Assembly: GCA_002401365.1 (NCBI GenBank)
Contig: NVSW01000066.1
Location: 1 to 13,434 of the forward strand
Length of the DNA: 13,434 nucleotides
Direction: 5' to 3'
DNA from: Piscirickettsiaceae bacterium
Lineage (GTDB): Bacteria > Pseudomonadota > Gammaproteobacteria > Methylococcales > Cycloclasticaceae
This document shows, in pieces, positions 7,539-12,935 of the stretch. Position numbers and translations under genes: made by a program. The notes beneath the pieces are model-generated. The model searched no databases. It saw nothing but the letters and a program-made list of their open reading frames with translations, and was not told the DNA's origin. The number at the start of each line of letters is the position of its first letter. Position 1 is the stretch's first letter.

Positions 7539-7840
7539 CAACTCGCTCCCTCAGCGTTTTCTGTTTGTCTTACAAGTGATATTCGAAAATCAACTACACA
7601 AAAGCTTACAACTGGCAGTTAAAAAGGGATTTTGGTGCGCTACAAAGACGCGGCTAAATTTTATTTTTCGCTATCGTGGTTTACAACCTATACTTACTAA
7701 CCCACCAATAAGTCCTTACTCAGCACCAAATACTTGCATCACTTCTTTATGCCAACCATAGTAATAGTAGCAAGAATTTGGCCTCGATATATCAACTCAG
7801 TATTCATTTCCGTTGATAATACTAACTGGTTTGTAAAAAA

Positions 7841-8059
7841 CTAACCCGTGTGCTTGGGCAATATCTGCCCATGTGTTGAAACAAAATACGGGACAATATA
7901 TGTAAGCAATATTTGAGTAACTGTTTGTATATTCACACTTTCGCCATAAAACACATCAAAATGATTAATGACATTTAAAAGCGTCCCAATAATAAGAGCT
8001 ACTTTTAATGCCCGCCACATTATCTGGCGTTGAACAGCTTTTTTAATGGTTTTTTTCAT
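7841..8059 (-). CDS. nrtS: NrtS-like nitrate/nitrite transporter (small two-helix protein)
   Basis: The 72-residue protein has a basic N-terminus, then two hydrophobic segments (about 18-34 and 46-64). It carries the motifs RALKVALIIGTLLNVINHFD and LLTYIVPYFVSTHG. These match the compact NrtS family, two-helix proteins described as nitrate/nitrite transporters. The length is typical. The match is from memory of the family motif, and the function of most members is untested. No strong Shine-Dalgarno precedes the ATG; an internal ATG (M14) would remove the basic leader and is less likely. It converges on fnr across a 480-bp gap and is monocistronic as far as can be seen. It would supply nitrate or nitrite to the cytoplasm, which fits an organism with FNR-controlled anaerobic respiration. 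Confidence 0.75.
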   Translation of the reverse strand: MKKTIKKAVQRQIMWRALKVALIIGTLLNVINHFDVFYGESVNIQTVTQILLTYIVPYFVSTHGQILPKHTG

Positions 8060-8115
8060 CCAAAAGTTATCAACCTAAGAAGACTTCAATAGTTTCCAAT
8101 CATTTCATTAACACT

Positions 8116-8129
8116 CAGATACCTATCTG
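8116..8129. repeat. Short inverted repeat upstream of nrtS
   Basis: CAGAT ACCT ATCTG forms a 5-bp stem with a 4-nt loop (or 6 bp with a 2-nt loop), about 60 nt before the nrtS start. It overlaps the stop codon of a minus-strand mini-ORF. It could be an operator or a small RNA hairpin. Confidence 0.3.
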
Positions 8130-8242
8130 GTAACTAGGTTAAGTGCTCCACAAATTAAATTTGTATAAACAACCAGCTTTTCATCCCGCCATTCAGCAAA
8201 AATAACGTCAACATCTGTTTGACTAGCGTCACCAATGGTCAA
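8123..8242 (-). pseudogene. Small coding-like ORF or gene remnant
   Basis: A minus-strand frame of 39 codons from a TTG at 8242 to TAG at 8123 reads like real protein, containing QTDVDVIFAEWRDEKLVVYT. An in-frame TGA lies four codons upstream, and no ATG is available. An AGGAG lies about 16 nt before the TTG, too far for normal initiation. It may be the 3' end of a decayed gene or a TTG-started small protein. No family was recognised. It fills part of the 277-bp gap between nrtS and the MBL gene. Confidence 0.3.
8150..8164. repeat. Perfect 7-bp-arm palindrome
   Basis: ACAAATT A AATTTGT is a perfect inverted repeat with a single central base. It lies within the coding-like remnant upstream of nrtS. 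Its size is that of a dimeric regulator's operator, but no link to a regulator is visible. Confidence 0.3.
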
Positions 8243-8336
8243 TGTTAACGTTCAAATTCTCCTGATCCTACAACAGCAAAATACTGACATAGCCATAACT
8301 TTCACATTAAACACAAACTTTTTATTGCGTATAGAT

Positions 8337-9299
8337 TCACAGCCTAAAACAATCCAAATCATTAGCGAAACTTACCAGCCCTGTATAACTCTGTTGAATT
8401 AATTGCCCAGTCTCTAGCTCATGCCCTATTGTTCTACTCATACGATGGGATAACACCAACTGCTTCACGTTGGCGTATTTTGCAACTTTTCCAATAACTG
8501 AAGGCGGCATATGTAATGCGCGAGCGACACCTTTCGCACTTTCTGGAATTGCATTATGAGCCACTAGTAAATCAGAATTTACTGCGAGCTTTTCCAGGCT
8601 ATGATTATCACCGTTCATATCACCTGAAAAACTGATGGAATGACCTCCAATATCAACTCGCCAAGCTAGTGCAGGAAGAGGGCCATGATGGACAGATATT
8701 GCGCTGATTTTAATTCGATTATTTTGAAACCCTGCCCATACCGTTTCTTTATTGAAGGGTATGTCGTAACCCTTTATTTTGTAATGACATGTTTTGGACG
8801 AATCAACAAAATCACTTAAATAACTGAACGCACCGTTTGGCGATCCAAACAAGGATGCAAGGAATGTCTTAGTTGATGGCATTATTTTATTACCGCTAGG
8901 CCCAAATAAAGGCAAGTCTCGTGTCCTATCACCAAAATACGAGGCTTTTATAAATGCAGGCAAATCAGCACTATGGTCAACGTGAAAATGTGAGAACACG
9001 ATGGCATCTAAATCTTCAAATTTAGCGCCCGACAAACCAAAATTTAATGCGCTCCCAGCACCTGCATCTACCAATAAACGAGATTTTCCATCTAGCCATA
9101 CTATATAACTACTCGATGCTCGCCCATCTTGTAATATTTCTGGGCCACCAGAGCCCAATACTTGCAACCAAACACCATCGCCACCACAACTAGAACTGGC
9201 GATACCTATTTTTGGCATTAATACGACAACAAAAAGTAATAAAATTAATATGTAACACCCGTAACAACCAAGTTTGCTATCATTTTTCTTGCAGCCCAT
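8337..9299 (-). CDS. Exported metallo-beta-lactamase-fold hydrolase
   Basis: The 320-residue protein has a basic, cysteine-containing N-terminus, a hydrophobic segment at about 13-29 and a possible cleavage after IASS near residue 37. It is therefore probably periplasmic or membrane-anchored. The zinc site shows the family motif H104-F-H106-V-D108-H109, with later ligands H204/H205, D227 and H285. The 101-120 stretch SHFHVDHSADLPAFIKAS resembles RNase Z/arylsulfatase-like MBL proteins rather than beta-lactamases. Substrates in this superfamily range from phosphodiesters to sulfate esters and lactones, so none is assigned. The ATG has no good Shine-Dalgarno and lies 3 nt after the stop of a small ORF, so it is probably translationally coupled to it. 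A decayed piece of a second copy lies at 10931-10959. Confidence 0.88.
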   Translation of the reverse strand: MGCKKNDSKLGCYGCYILILLLFVVVLMPKIGIASSSCGGDGVWLQVLGSGGPEILQDGRASSSYIVWLDGKSRLLVDAGAGSALNFGLSGAKFEDLDAIVFSHFHVDHSADLPAFIKASYFGDRTRDLPLFGPSGNKIMPSTKTFLASLFGSPNGAFSYLSDFVDSSKTCHYKIKGYDIPFNKETVWAGFQNNRIKISAISVHHGPLPALAWRVDIGGHSISFSGDMNGDNHSLEKLAVNSDLLVAHNAIPESAKGVARALHMPPSVIGKVAKYANVKQLVLSHRMSRTIGHELETGQLIQQSYTGLVSFANDLDCFRL

Positions 9300-9302
9300 T
9301 TA

Positions 9303-9461
9303 TTAAGACACCATCTGGCGAAAATGATGGAAAAGGCCGTGTTTTTGCGCTGGTACGATATGTTCAGATTTTTTCTTTTTTTCAATTGCCGCTCGCCTGT
9401 CCGCAGCAATATTCGCTCTCAACACAAAACGTTGCCTTTCTTCCGGGGTCAAATCACCCAT
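9303..9461 (-). CDS. Small lysine/arginine-rich protein of unknown function
   Basis: The start chosen is an ATG at 9461 because AAGGA lies 6 nt before it, giving 52 residues (MGDLTPEERQRF...). An upstream in-frame ATG at 9521 would give 72 residues with the leader MCCSPKSKTTRPKKK; its ribosome site is weaker. The protein is highly charged, with a predicted helix around ERQRFVLRANIAADRRAAIEKKKK, and has no membrane segment. The stop codon is 3 nt from the MBL hydrolase start, so it probably heads that operon and couples its translation. No family was recognised. Palindromes at 9539-9571 lie just upstream. Confidence 0.6.
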   Translation of the reverse strand: MGDLTPEERQRFVLRANIAADRRAAIEKKKKSEHIVPAQKHGLFHHFRQMVS

Positions 9462-9538
9462 AAGAGTTCCTTTTATTTTTTTTTTAGGTCTAGTTGTTTT
9501 AGATTTTGGTGAACAGCACATAATAATTTCTCATTATT

Positions 9539-9555
9539 GTCTCTTATTAAGAGAC
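9539..9555. promoter_or_regulatory. Operator-like palindrome upstream of the small-protein/MBL operon
   Basis: GTCTCTTA T TAAGAGAC is a perfect palindrome with 8-bp arms around one base. It ends 18 bp before the ATG at 9521 and about 78 bp before the preferred start at 9461. A second palindrome follows at 9562-9571. The arrangement fits binding of a dimeric repressor, though the regulator is not identified. Confidence 0.4.
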
Positions 9556-9561
9556 CTTAAG

Positions 9562-9571
9562 AAGGGCCCTT
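9562..9571. repeat. 10-bp palindrome AAGGGCCCTT
   Basis: A perfect 10-bp palindrome lies 6 bp beyond the larger one at 9539-9555. Alone it is of limited significance; the pairing makes this a dense symmetric region ahead of an operon. Confidence 0.25.
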
Positions 9572-9945
9572 TTATTACACAACGTTTATTTTTATTCATT
9601 CGTATGGATAGATGCATTCATTAAACTCATTACCCCAACAATTACCCACGATATGTATTACAAAAATAAATTATTAGTTAATACAGGCGCCAAAAAAACC
9701 TAACCATACTCCCTCATAAAATCATCAAAAGTGGCTTCACCTAGTTAACCGGTTAGACACTAGCAATAATACAAACGCGCCCTTGTAAGAGAGCCGCAAC
9801 CTCTGCGTCAGTATTGAATTGTTGCTCTGGCCTCATTTCGTTTCAAAATTGACAGGATTCAACTGTCTGCATAACGTGATTTCTTTATAAAAACGCCTTT
9901 ATTTCATTAAAAGAATTTTCTACTAAAAACACCGATTATTTATTG

Positions 9946-9964
9946 GGGGATTACAGTTATCCCC
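9946..9964 (-). terminator. Hairpin after the methyltransferase gene
   Basis: GGGGAT and ATCCCC form a 6-bp GC-rich stem with a 7-nt loop, starting 2 nt after the stop codon. The downstream minus-strand sequence is AT-rich (CAATAAATAATC) but lacks a true T-run, so termination is likely but may be imperfect. Confidence 0.5.
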
Positions 9965-9965
9965 A

Positions 9966-10787
9966 TTATTTAGGTTTTCTAAAACGTAAGGTCATGCGAT
10001 CACTTTCACCGATAGCAAGATATTTCGCCCGGTCCTTTTCACCTAGGCGTAATGTGGGAGGTAACGTCCAAACGCCTTTAATATGGGTTTTTGTATCTTT
10101 CTTATTAGCATTTATTTCTGACGTTGCTTCCAAGACAAAGCCAGCTTGTTCAGCTAAAGAAATCACTAAACGCTCGCTGAGATAGCCAGACTGTTTCATT
10201 GTCTCTATATCTGTATCAGGATAAGCACGGTGGTCAGTAATCCCTAAAAATCCACCTGGCTTTATGACGCGATAAAATGCTGAAAACATATTATTTTCAT
10301 ACCCACCTTTAAGCCAGTTATGGACATTCCTAAATGACAAAACAGCATCAACACTATTTTCAGTGCCTAGTTTCCAATAGTCTGGTGGACCTAACTCAAT
10401 AATGTCAGCTTGATCATAGTAGGCAGGTGATTTGGCCATCCATTGAATATAATTGCGCTGCATGGTCTGACGCCATTTAGGCCCCGCATGTTGAGGAAAG
10501 CCTGCTGCAATAAATTTACCACCACCCTGCTTTAAGAAAGGTGCTAATAATTCGGTATACCAACCTTTACTGGGCCAAACCTCAATGACAGTCATCTCCG
10601 CCTTAATTCCCATAAACTCTAATGTCTGCAATGGATGCCGGTACTGATCTCTTGTTTTGTTTGTTTCTAAACGATGATCACTTGCAATGATTCGACTCAA
10701 AGTCAAATCGTCAGCCTGCGTTATACCTGCCAGCAGACTTAAACACATCGCAAATGTCATCACATTAACCCGTCTTAGAAAAATCAT
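9966..10787 (-). CDS. Exported SAM-dependent methyltransferase-like protein
   Basis: The 273-residue protein begins with a signal peptide: basic MIFLRR, a hydrophobic core at 10-21 and a probable cleavage after ITQA (residue 25). A methyltransferase-like domain follows. A motif I equivalent is VIEVWPSKGWYTELLAPFL (67-85), departing from the usual GxGxG. Later come a DAVLSFRNVHNW block (~147-158) and the post-motif YRVIKPGGFLGITDHRA. This is the COG4798-type 'predicted methyltransferase' family, many of whose members carry signal peptides. SAM is not normally available in the periplasm, so activity outside the cell is puzzling and the role unknown. AAGGTG lies 7-8 nt before the ATG. The gene is monocistronic, with a hairpin after its stop and an FNR-like box 37 bp upstream. 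Confidence 0.83.
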   Translation of the reverse strand: MIFLRRVNVMTFAMCLSLLAGITQADDLTLSRIIASDHRLETNKTRDQYRHPLQTLEFMGIKAEMTVIEVWPSKGWYTELLAPFLKQGGGKFIAAGFPQHAGPKWRQTMQRNYIQWMAKSPAYYDQADIIELGPPDYWKLGTENSVDAVLSFRNVHNWLKGGYENNMFSAFYRVIKPGGFLGITDHRAYPDTDIETMKQSGYLSERLVISLAEQAGFVLEATSEINANKKDTKTHIKGVWTLPPTLRLGEKDRAKYLAIGESDRMTLRFRKPK

Positions 10788-10816
10788 ATTTAATCACCTT
10801 GCTTCGTTAATAAAGT

Positions 10817-10830
10817 TTGATATTGTTCAA
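10817..10830. promoter_or_regulatory. FNR-like box upstream of the methyltransferase gene
   Basis: TTGATATTGTTCAA matches TTGAT-N4-ATCAA at nine of ten informative positions. Its centre is 37 bp before the ATG, which is too close for class II activation of this start but suits repression. About one such near-match is expected by chance in an AT-rich window of this size, so the evidence is weak. Confidence 0.3.
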
Positions 10831-10880
10831 TACGCACCCCAGTGATAATCTCAGTTACAAGAATAGGTTAAGCTGGGTTC

Positions 10881-10901
10881 GGTATCTGCTTAGATGATAC
10901 C
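10881..10901. repeat. Inverted repeat GGTATC/GATACC
   Basis: Six-base arms flank a 9-nt loop. No T-run follows on either strand, so it is not a clear terminator. Function unknown. Confidence 0.3.
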
Positions 10902-10930
10902 TAGTAATTACAGTATGCGGGCGCTAATAT

Positions 10931-10959
10931 TTTTATAAACGCAGGTAAATCAGCACATG
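10931..10959 (-). pseudogene. Decayed fragment of a second MBL hydrolase gene
   Basis: This stretch matches the intact MBL gene at 8946-8975 with two substitutions and one missing base. On the minus strand it still reads ADLPAFIK, the peptide just after the zinc motif of the intact protein. Both substitutions are silent in that frame, as expected for a once-functional paralogue rather than a chance match. The frame is not open on either side, and the zinc motif is not preserved upstream. Confidence 0.5.
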
Positions 10960-11129
10960 AATAGTTTTAAAACGAATACATTATCAGCACGGAATACTAC
11001 TTACCACGCGCAGAACTATGCCAAACGGCTTATCGTCACAAGCAACCAAAAAAAGGGTTTCCGCATAATTTGTCTGAGGCACACCTGAATAGCCAATTAA
11101 CAATAGGCAAACGCTAGTGCGACAACTAA

Positions 11130-11147
11130 GGTCACTTCACAGTGACC
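11130..11147. repeat. Hairpin GGTCAC/GTGACC left of the transposase region
   Basis: Six-base arms enclose a TTCACA loop. The right arm runs into TGACCCCTT, which recurs at 12157-12165 inside the hairpin on the other side of the transposase. It may be a REP-like sequence or element boundary associated with the RAYT gene. Confidence 0.4.
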
Positions 11148-11208
11148 CCTTCTAGATAAAAGGTTAGACACTTTAAGTGATTGTTCCTTACGCAGTCACG
11201 GCAGAAAA

Positions 11209-11376
11209 ATGAAACTTGAACTCGTTTTACCTGAAAAAACGTCAACAAAAGGCTCTGTACTTATTCATCAGATGAAATCACTGGATTTTCAAGGTAGGCA
11301 AATAAAACTTATTGAAAGATCATCTGAATCAACAGTTAGGAACGTAACGGAACTAGCGAAGGCAATCATTCAGTAA
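11209..11376 (+). pseudogene. MazF/PemK-type toxin, C-terminal remnant
   Basis: A 55-codon frame begins MKLELVLPEKTSTKG. Its segment GSVLIHQMKSLDFQGR resembles the conserved third quarter of MazF-family endoribonucleases (typically VLxDQVKSLDWRAR), followed by the usual C-terminal helix. MazF proteins are about 110 residues, so the N-terminal half with the catalytic loop is missing. Upstream in-frame sequence reaches a TGA at 11143 without toxin-like residues, and no antitoxin gene is next to it. The ATG has no Shine-Dalgarno. It is almost certainly a dead toxin fragment, though expression of a 55-residue peptide cannot be excluded. The family call rests on recall of the motif. Confidence 0.5.
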
Positions 11377-11404
11377 AACCCAAAAATCAAAGAAAACCAT
11401 AAAC

Positions 11405-12115
11405 TCAATCAGCTTGATTCTTGTACTCTTTACTCTTCCTATCACCACCGTGCTTTGTTCGCTTTGTTGGCCTAGAGATTAATTGACTTATCTTTTTATG
11501 GAACCCTTCCGTGCCATAGACGTCCCCGTTCATTGTTGCGTTGGTTATTTGTTGTTCTTGGGTCGGTGTGTTGGGTAAATTAACCATGTTTAAATACTGC
11601 TGCGCTCGCCGCTCTGGGGTGTTAGCTAACGCCTTATAGAGTTCATGTTCGCTGATGAGGATGTCTTTTTTACCTAACGCATTGTGCGGGTAACTGGACC
11701 ACGGGTAATCCGCCATCTCTTTTACCATCTGCGCCTTAACCGGGTTCATTTCAATGTAACGGTAAAGGGTAAAAAGATAGTGCTCGCTATCCACTAGGCA
11801 TGACTTGTACCGCCCTTCCCAGAGGGTGCCTGTTCTTTGTCGACTTGCATTGAAATAACGAACATATCGATTAGCCATCGTTTGCATAAACCCGCTCAGT
11901 TGTTGCTTATCTGAGGGCGTTAGAAGCAGGTGTAAATGATTCGTCATAATGACATAGGCATGCAGTTGGCAGTTAAATTTAGACAGTGCTTGCGCAATAT
12001 CCGCTTTAATCCGCACCATATCATCTTCTGATTCAAAGATGTCTTGTCTATTATTCCCCCGATGGATGATATGCAAGGGTTGATGGGGAATAACTATTCT
12101 AGGTAATCTGGCCAT
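11405..12115 (-). mobile_element. REP-associated tyrosine transposase (RAYT), Y1 HUH family
   Basis: The coding sequence is intact at 236 residues. The HUH metal motif is H60-L-H62 in YVIMTNHLHLLL. The core continues through the TGTLWEGRYKS block (95-105) to YRYIEMNPVKA (118-128), where Y120 is the probable nucleophile. RAYTs are single-copy domesticated relatives of IS200/IS605 transposases that act on REP hairpins at single-stranded DNA. The ~90-residue C-terminal tail after PWSSYPHNAL ends in a basic stretch, RPTKRTKHGGDRKSKEY. AAGGT lies 6 nt before the ATG. A 10-bp inverted repeat, CAGCTTGATT at 11410-11419 and AATCAAGCTG at 12145-12154, brackets the gene; the left copy lies in its last codons. 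Confidence 0.88.
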
Positions 12116-12143
12116 TGAATGACCTTATCAAAACCTTAGCATA

Positions 12144-12170
12144 AAATCAAGCTGGCTGACCCCTTGATTT
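12144..12170. repeat. Hairpin AAATCAAG/CTTGATTT right of the transposase
   Basis: Eight-base perfect arms enclose an 11-nt loop, CTGGCTGACCC. The hairpin lies 29 bp before the RAYT start codon, abutting the HflX-like remnant. It contains the TGACCCCTT sequence shared with the hairpin on the other side. It is a candidate REP-type substrate or element end. Confidence 0.45.
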
Positions 12171-12172
12171 CT

Positions 12173-12334
12173 GAAGTTTTTTTACCTTGGGCGGCTCAAA
12201 GCTTACGCGGCGAGATATTTGCATTGTGCGAGGTACTTGAAGAACGTTCGGATGCTGCAGGGGCATTTTTTCGCTTCCGCGCCACACCCGATGTTGCCGC
12301 AAGACTGACTGAACTGGCAAACAAAGAGAAATGA
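12173..12334 (+). pseudogene. HflX-like GTPase, C-terminal remnant
   Basis: A plus-strand frame of 53 codons ending in TGA at 12332 reads EVFLPWAAQSLRGEIFALCE, then LEERSDAAGAFFRFRA and a final helix. This pattern (LP, LRxxIF, LEER/DxxGAxxxxR) matches the C-terminal domain of HflX ribosome-splitting GTPases (E. coli: LPPQEGRLRSRFYQL). The GTPase and N-terminal domains are absent. An in-frame TAG lies at 12137, just before the transposase-side hairpin, so homology ends where the mobile element begins. The fragment is richer in G and C than its surroundings, suggesting foreign origin. The HflX call rests on motif recall. Confidence 0.5.
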
Positions 12335-12353
12335 GCAATTAAACCCTACGCGT

Positions 12354-12381
12354 AAAAAAGGGGACGTTATAAAGCTCCCCC
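12354..12381 (-). terminator. Intrinsic terminator for the membrane-protein operon
   Basis: On the minus strand GGGGA and TCCCC form a stem around an 11-nt loop and are followed directly by TTTTTT. It lies about 65 nt after the stop of the membrane-protein gene. Confidence 0.6.
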
Positions 12382-12389
12382 ATTAAACT

Positions 12390-12417
12390 GGACTCGGTTA
12401 TGTATTAAATCGAGTCT
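12390..12417. repeat. Inverted repeat GACTCG/CGAGTC
   Basis: Six-base perfect arms with a 14-nt AT-rich loop lie between the membrane-protein stop and its terminator. It would form a second hairpin in the 3' untranslated region. Confidence 0.4.
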
Positions 12418-12443
12418 AACCCTTGTTATTTCATTTGTTAGGG

Positions 12444-12935
12444 CTATTTCGCACGACTTATAATCGTCCTGAACTCGTTAGCATATATAAAGCCACGAAA
12501 CTGAACTACGGCTATAGCAACACTTGAAGCAAAACATGCAACACGGACGGAAATAGAAAACGCCCATACCCAGTTGAATGGCTGATCATTGGTTATAGGG
12601 AATACTAATGAGACCCCATGTGATACTCGCTCAATAATTAGTAACATAACAACAGTAAAAGCATTGACAAGTATTTCCTTCTTTAATTCTGATAGCTTTG
12701 TAATCACCACATTAAATTGTTCTTTATTATTGACTCTATCATCTGTAGCAATATCTTTAATGATGCCATCTACGTAAGAATATAGAGCGTAGGAGATAGT
12801 GCCCGTTATTAAGGTTAAAACAATAAACGCAGACAATAACTCTTTGAATATCGGAGCTGCCAAGCTCTCTACATAGTACGCAACCAGTAGGGCGCTAGAA
12901 AATGCGAGTACGAATACTAATAAAAACCTAGTCAT
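12444..12935 (-). CDS. Four-helix membrane protein of unknown function
   Basis: The 163-residue protein has four hydrophobic segments at about 4-22, 34-53, 91-112 and 120-145. Between helices 2 and 3 lies a charged stretch of about 37 residues (DIATDDRVNNKEQFNVVITKLSELKKE). The ATG overlaps the stop of the upstream gene by 8 nt, so translation is coupled and the two products probably act together. An intrinsic terminator follows. No family was recognised. Small four-helix proteins paired with a soluble partner occur in phage-defence loci as membrane effectors, for example KwaA of Kiwa. Here the soluble gene comes first and no sequence link to Kiwa was seen. Confidence 0.7.
   Translation of the reverse strand: MTRFLLVFVLAFSSALLVAYYVESLAAPIFKELLSAFIVLTLITGTISYALYSYVDGIIKDIATDDRVNNKEQFNVVITKLSELKKEILVNAFTVVMLLIIERVSHGVSLVFPITNDQPFNWVWAFSISVRVACFASSVAIAVVQFRGFIYANEFRTIISRAK

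Larger units (their letters stand above)
7363..7840. other. Long intergenic region after fnr
   Basis: No convincing gene occupies this stretch between the converging fnr and nrtS genes. It holds several short inverted repeats: GTAAC/GTTAC just after the fnr stop (7368-7380), CCGC/GCGG (7408-7418) and a CATATTG/CAATATG palindrome followed by a T-run (7502-7522). It also contains a 37-codon minus-strand ORF reported separately. Plus-strand ORFs here lack family features. Confidence 0.5.
9522..9965. other. Intergenic region between small-protein operon and methyltransferase gene
   Basis: No firm gene is present. The left part holds two palindromes that probably belong to the promoter of the small-protein/MBL operon. 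The middle is AT-rich with a TAACCGGTTA palindrome (9746-9755) that overlaps the stop of a 27-codon minus-strand ORF (9753-9836, beginning MRPEQQF). That ORF is unusually GC-rich for the surroundings but has no Shine-Dalgarno. The right end holds a hairpin after the methyltransferase stop. Confidence 0.5.
10788..11208. other. Intergenic region with degenerate sequence
   Basis: No intact gene was found. The stretch holds an FNR-like box (10817-10830), a GGTATC/GATACC inverted repeat (10881-10901), a decayed fragment similar to the MBL gene (10931-10959) and a GGTCAC/GTGACC hairpin (11130-11147). It looks like the debris of lost genes next to the transposase. Confidence 0.5.

Noticed and set aside
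7576..7761. 61-codon plus-strand ORF after fnr
   Set aside because: Its start is internal to AT-rich sequence without a Shine-Dalgarno, and the residue composition shows no domain or motif.
8946..10959. The two MBL-like stretches as ends of a composite repeat or mobile element
   Set aside because: The match preserves codon frame with silent changes and lies inside the intact MBL coding region, which fits gene duplication and decay better than element ends.
12147..12338. 63-codon minus-strand ORF
   Set aside because: It is antisense to the HflX-like remnant, whose plus-strand frame is the recognisable one.
9752..12420. GTTAGAC at 9752-9758 and 11163-11169 and GTCTAAC at 12414-12420, resembling integron attC core sites
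   Set aside because: No matching inner boxes or attC-length imperfect hairpins are present, the genes between run against the expected cassette orientation, and shared 7- to 11-mers are common by chance in a window this size.
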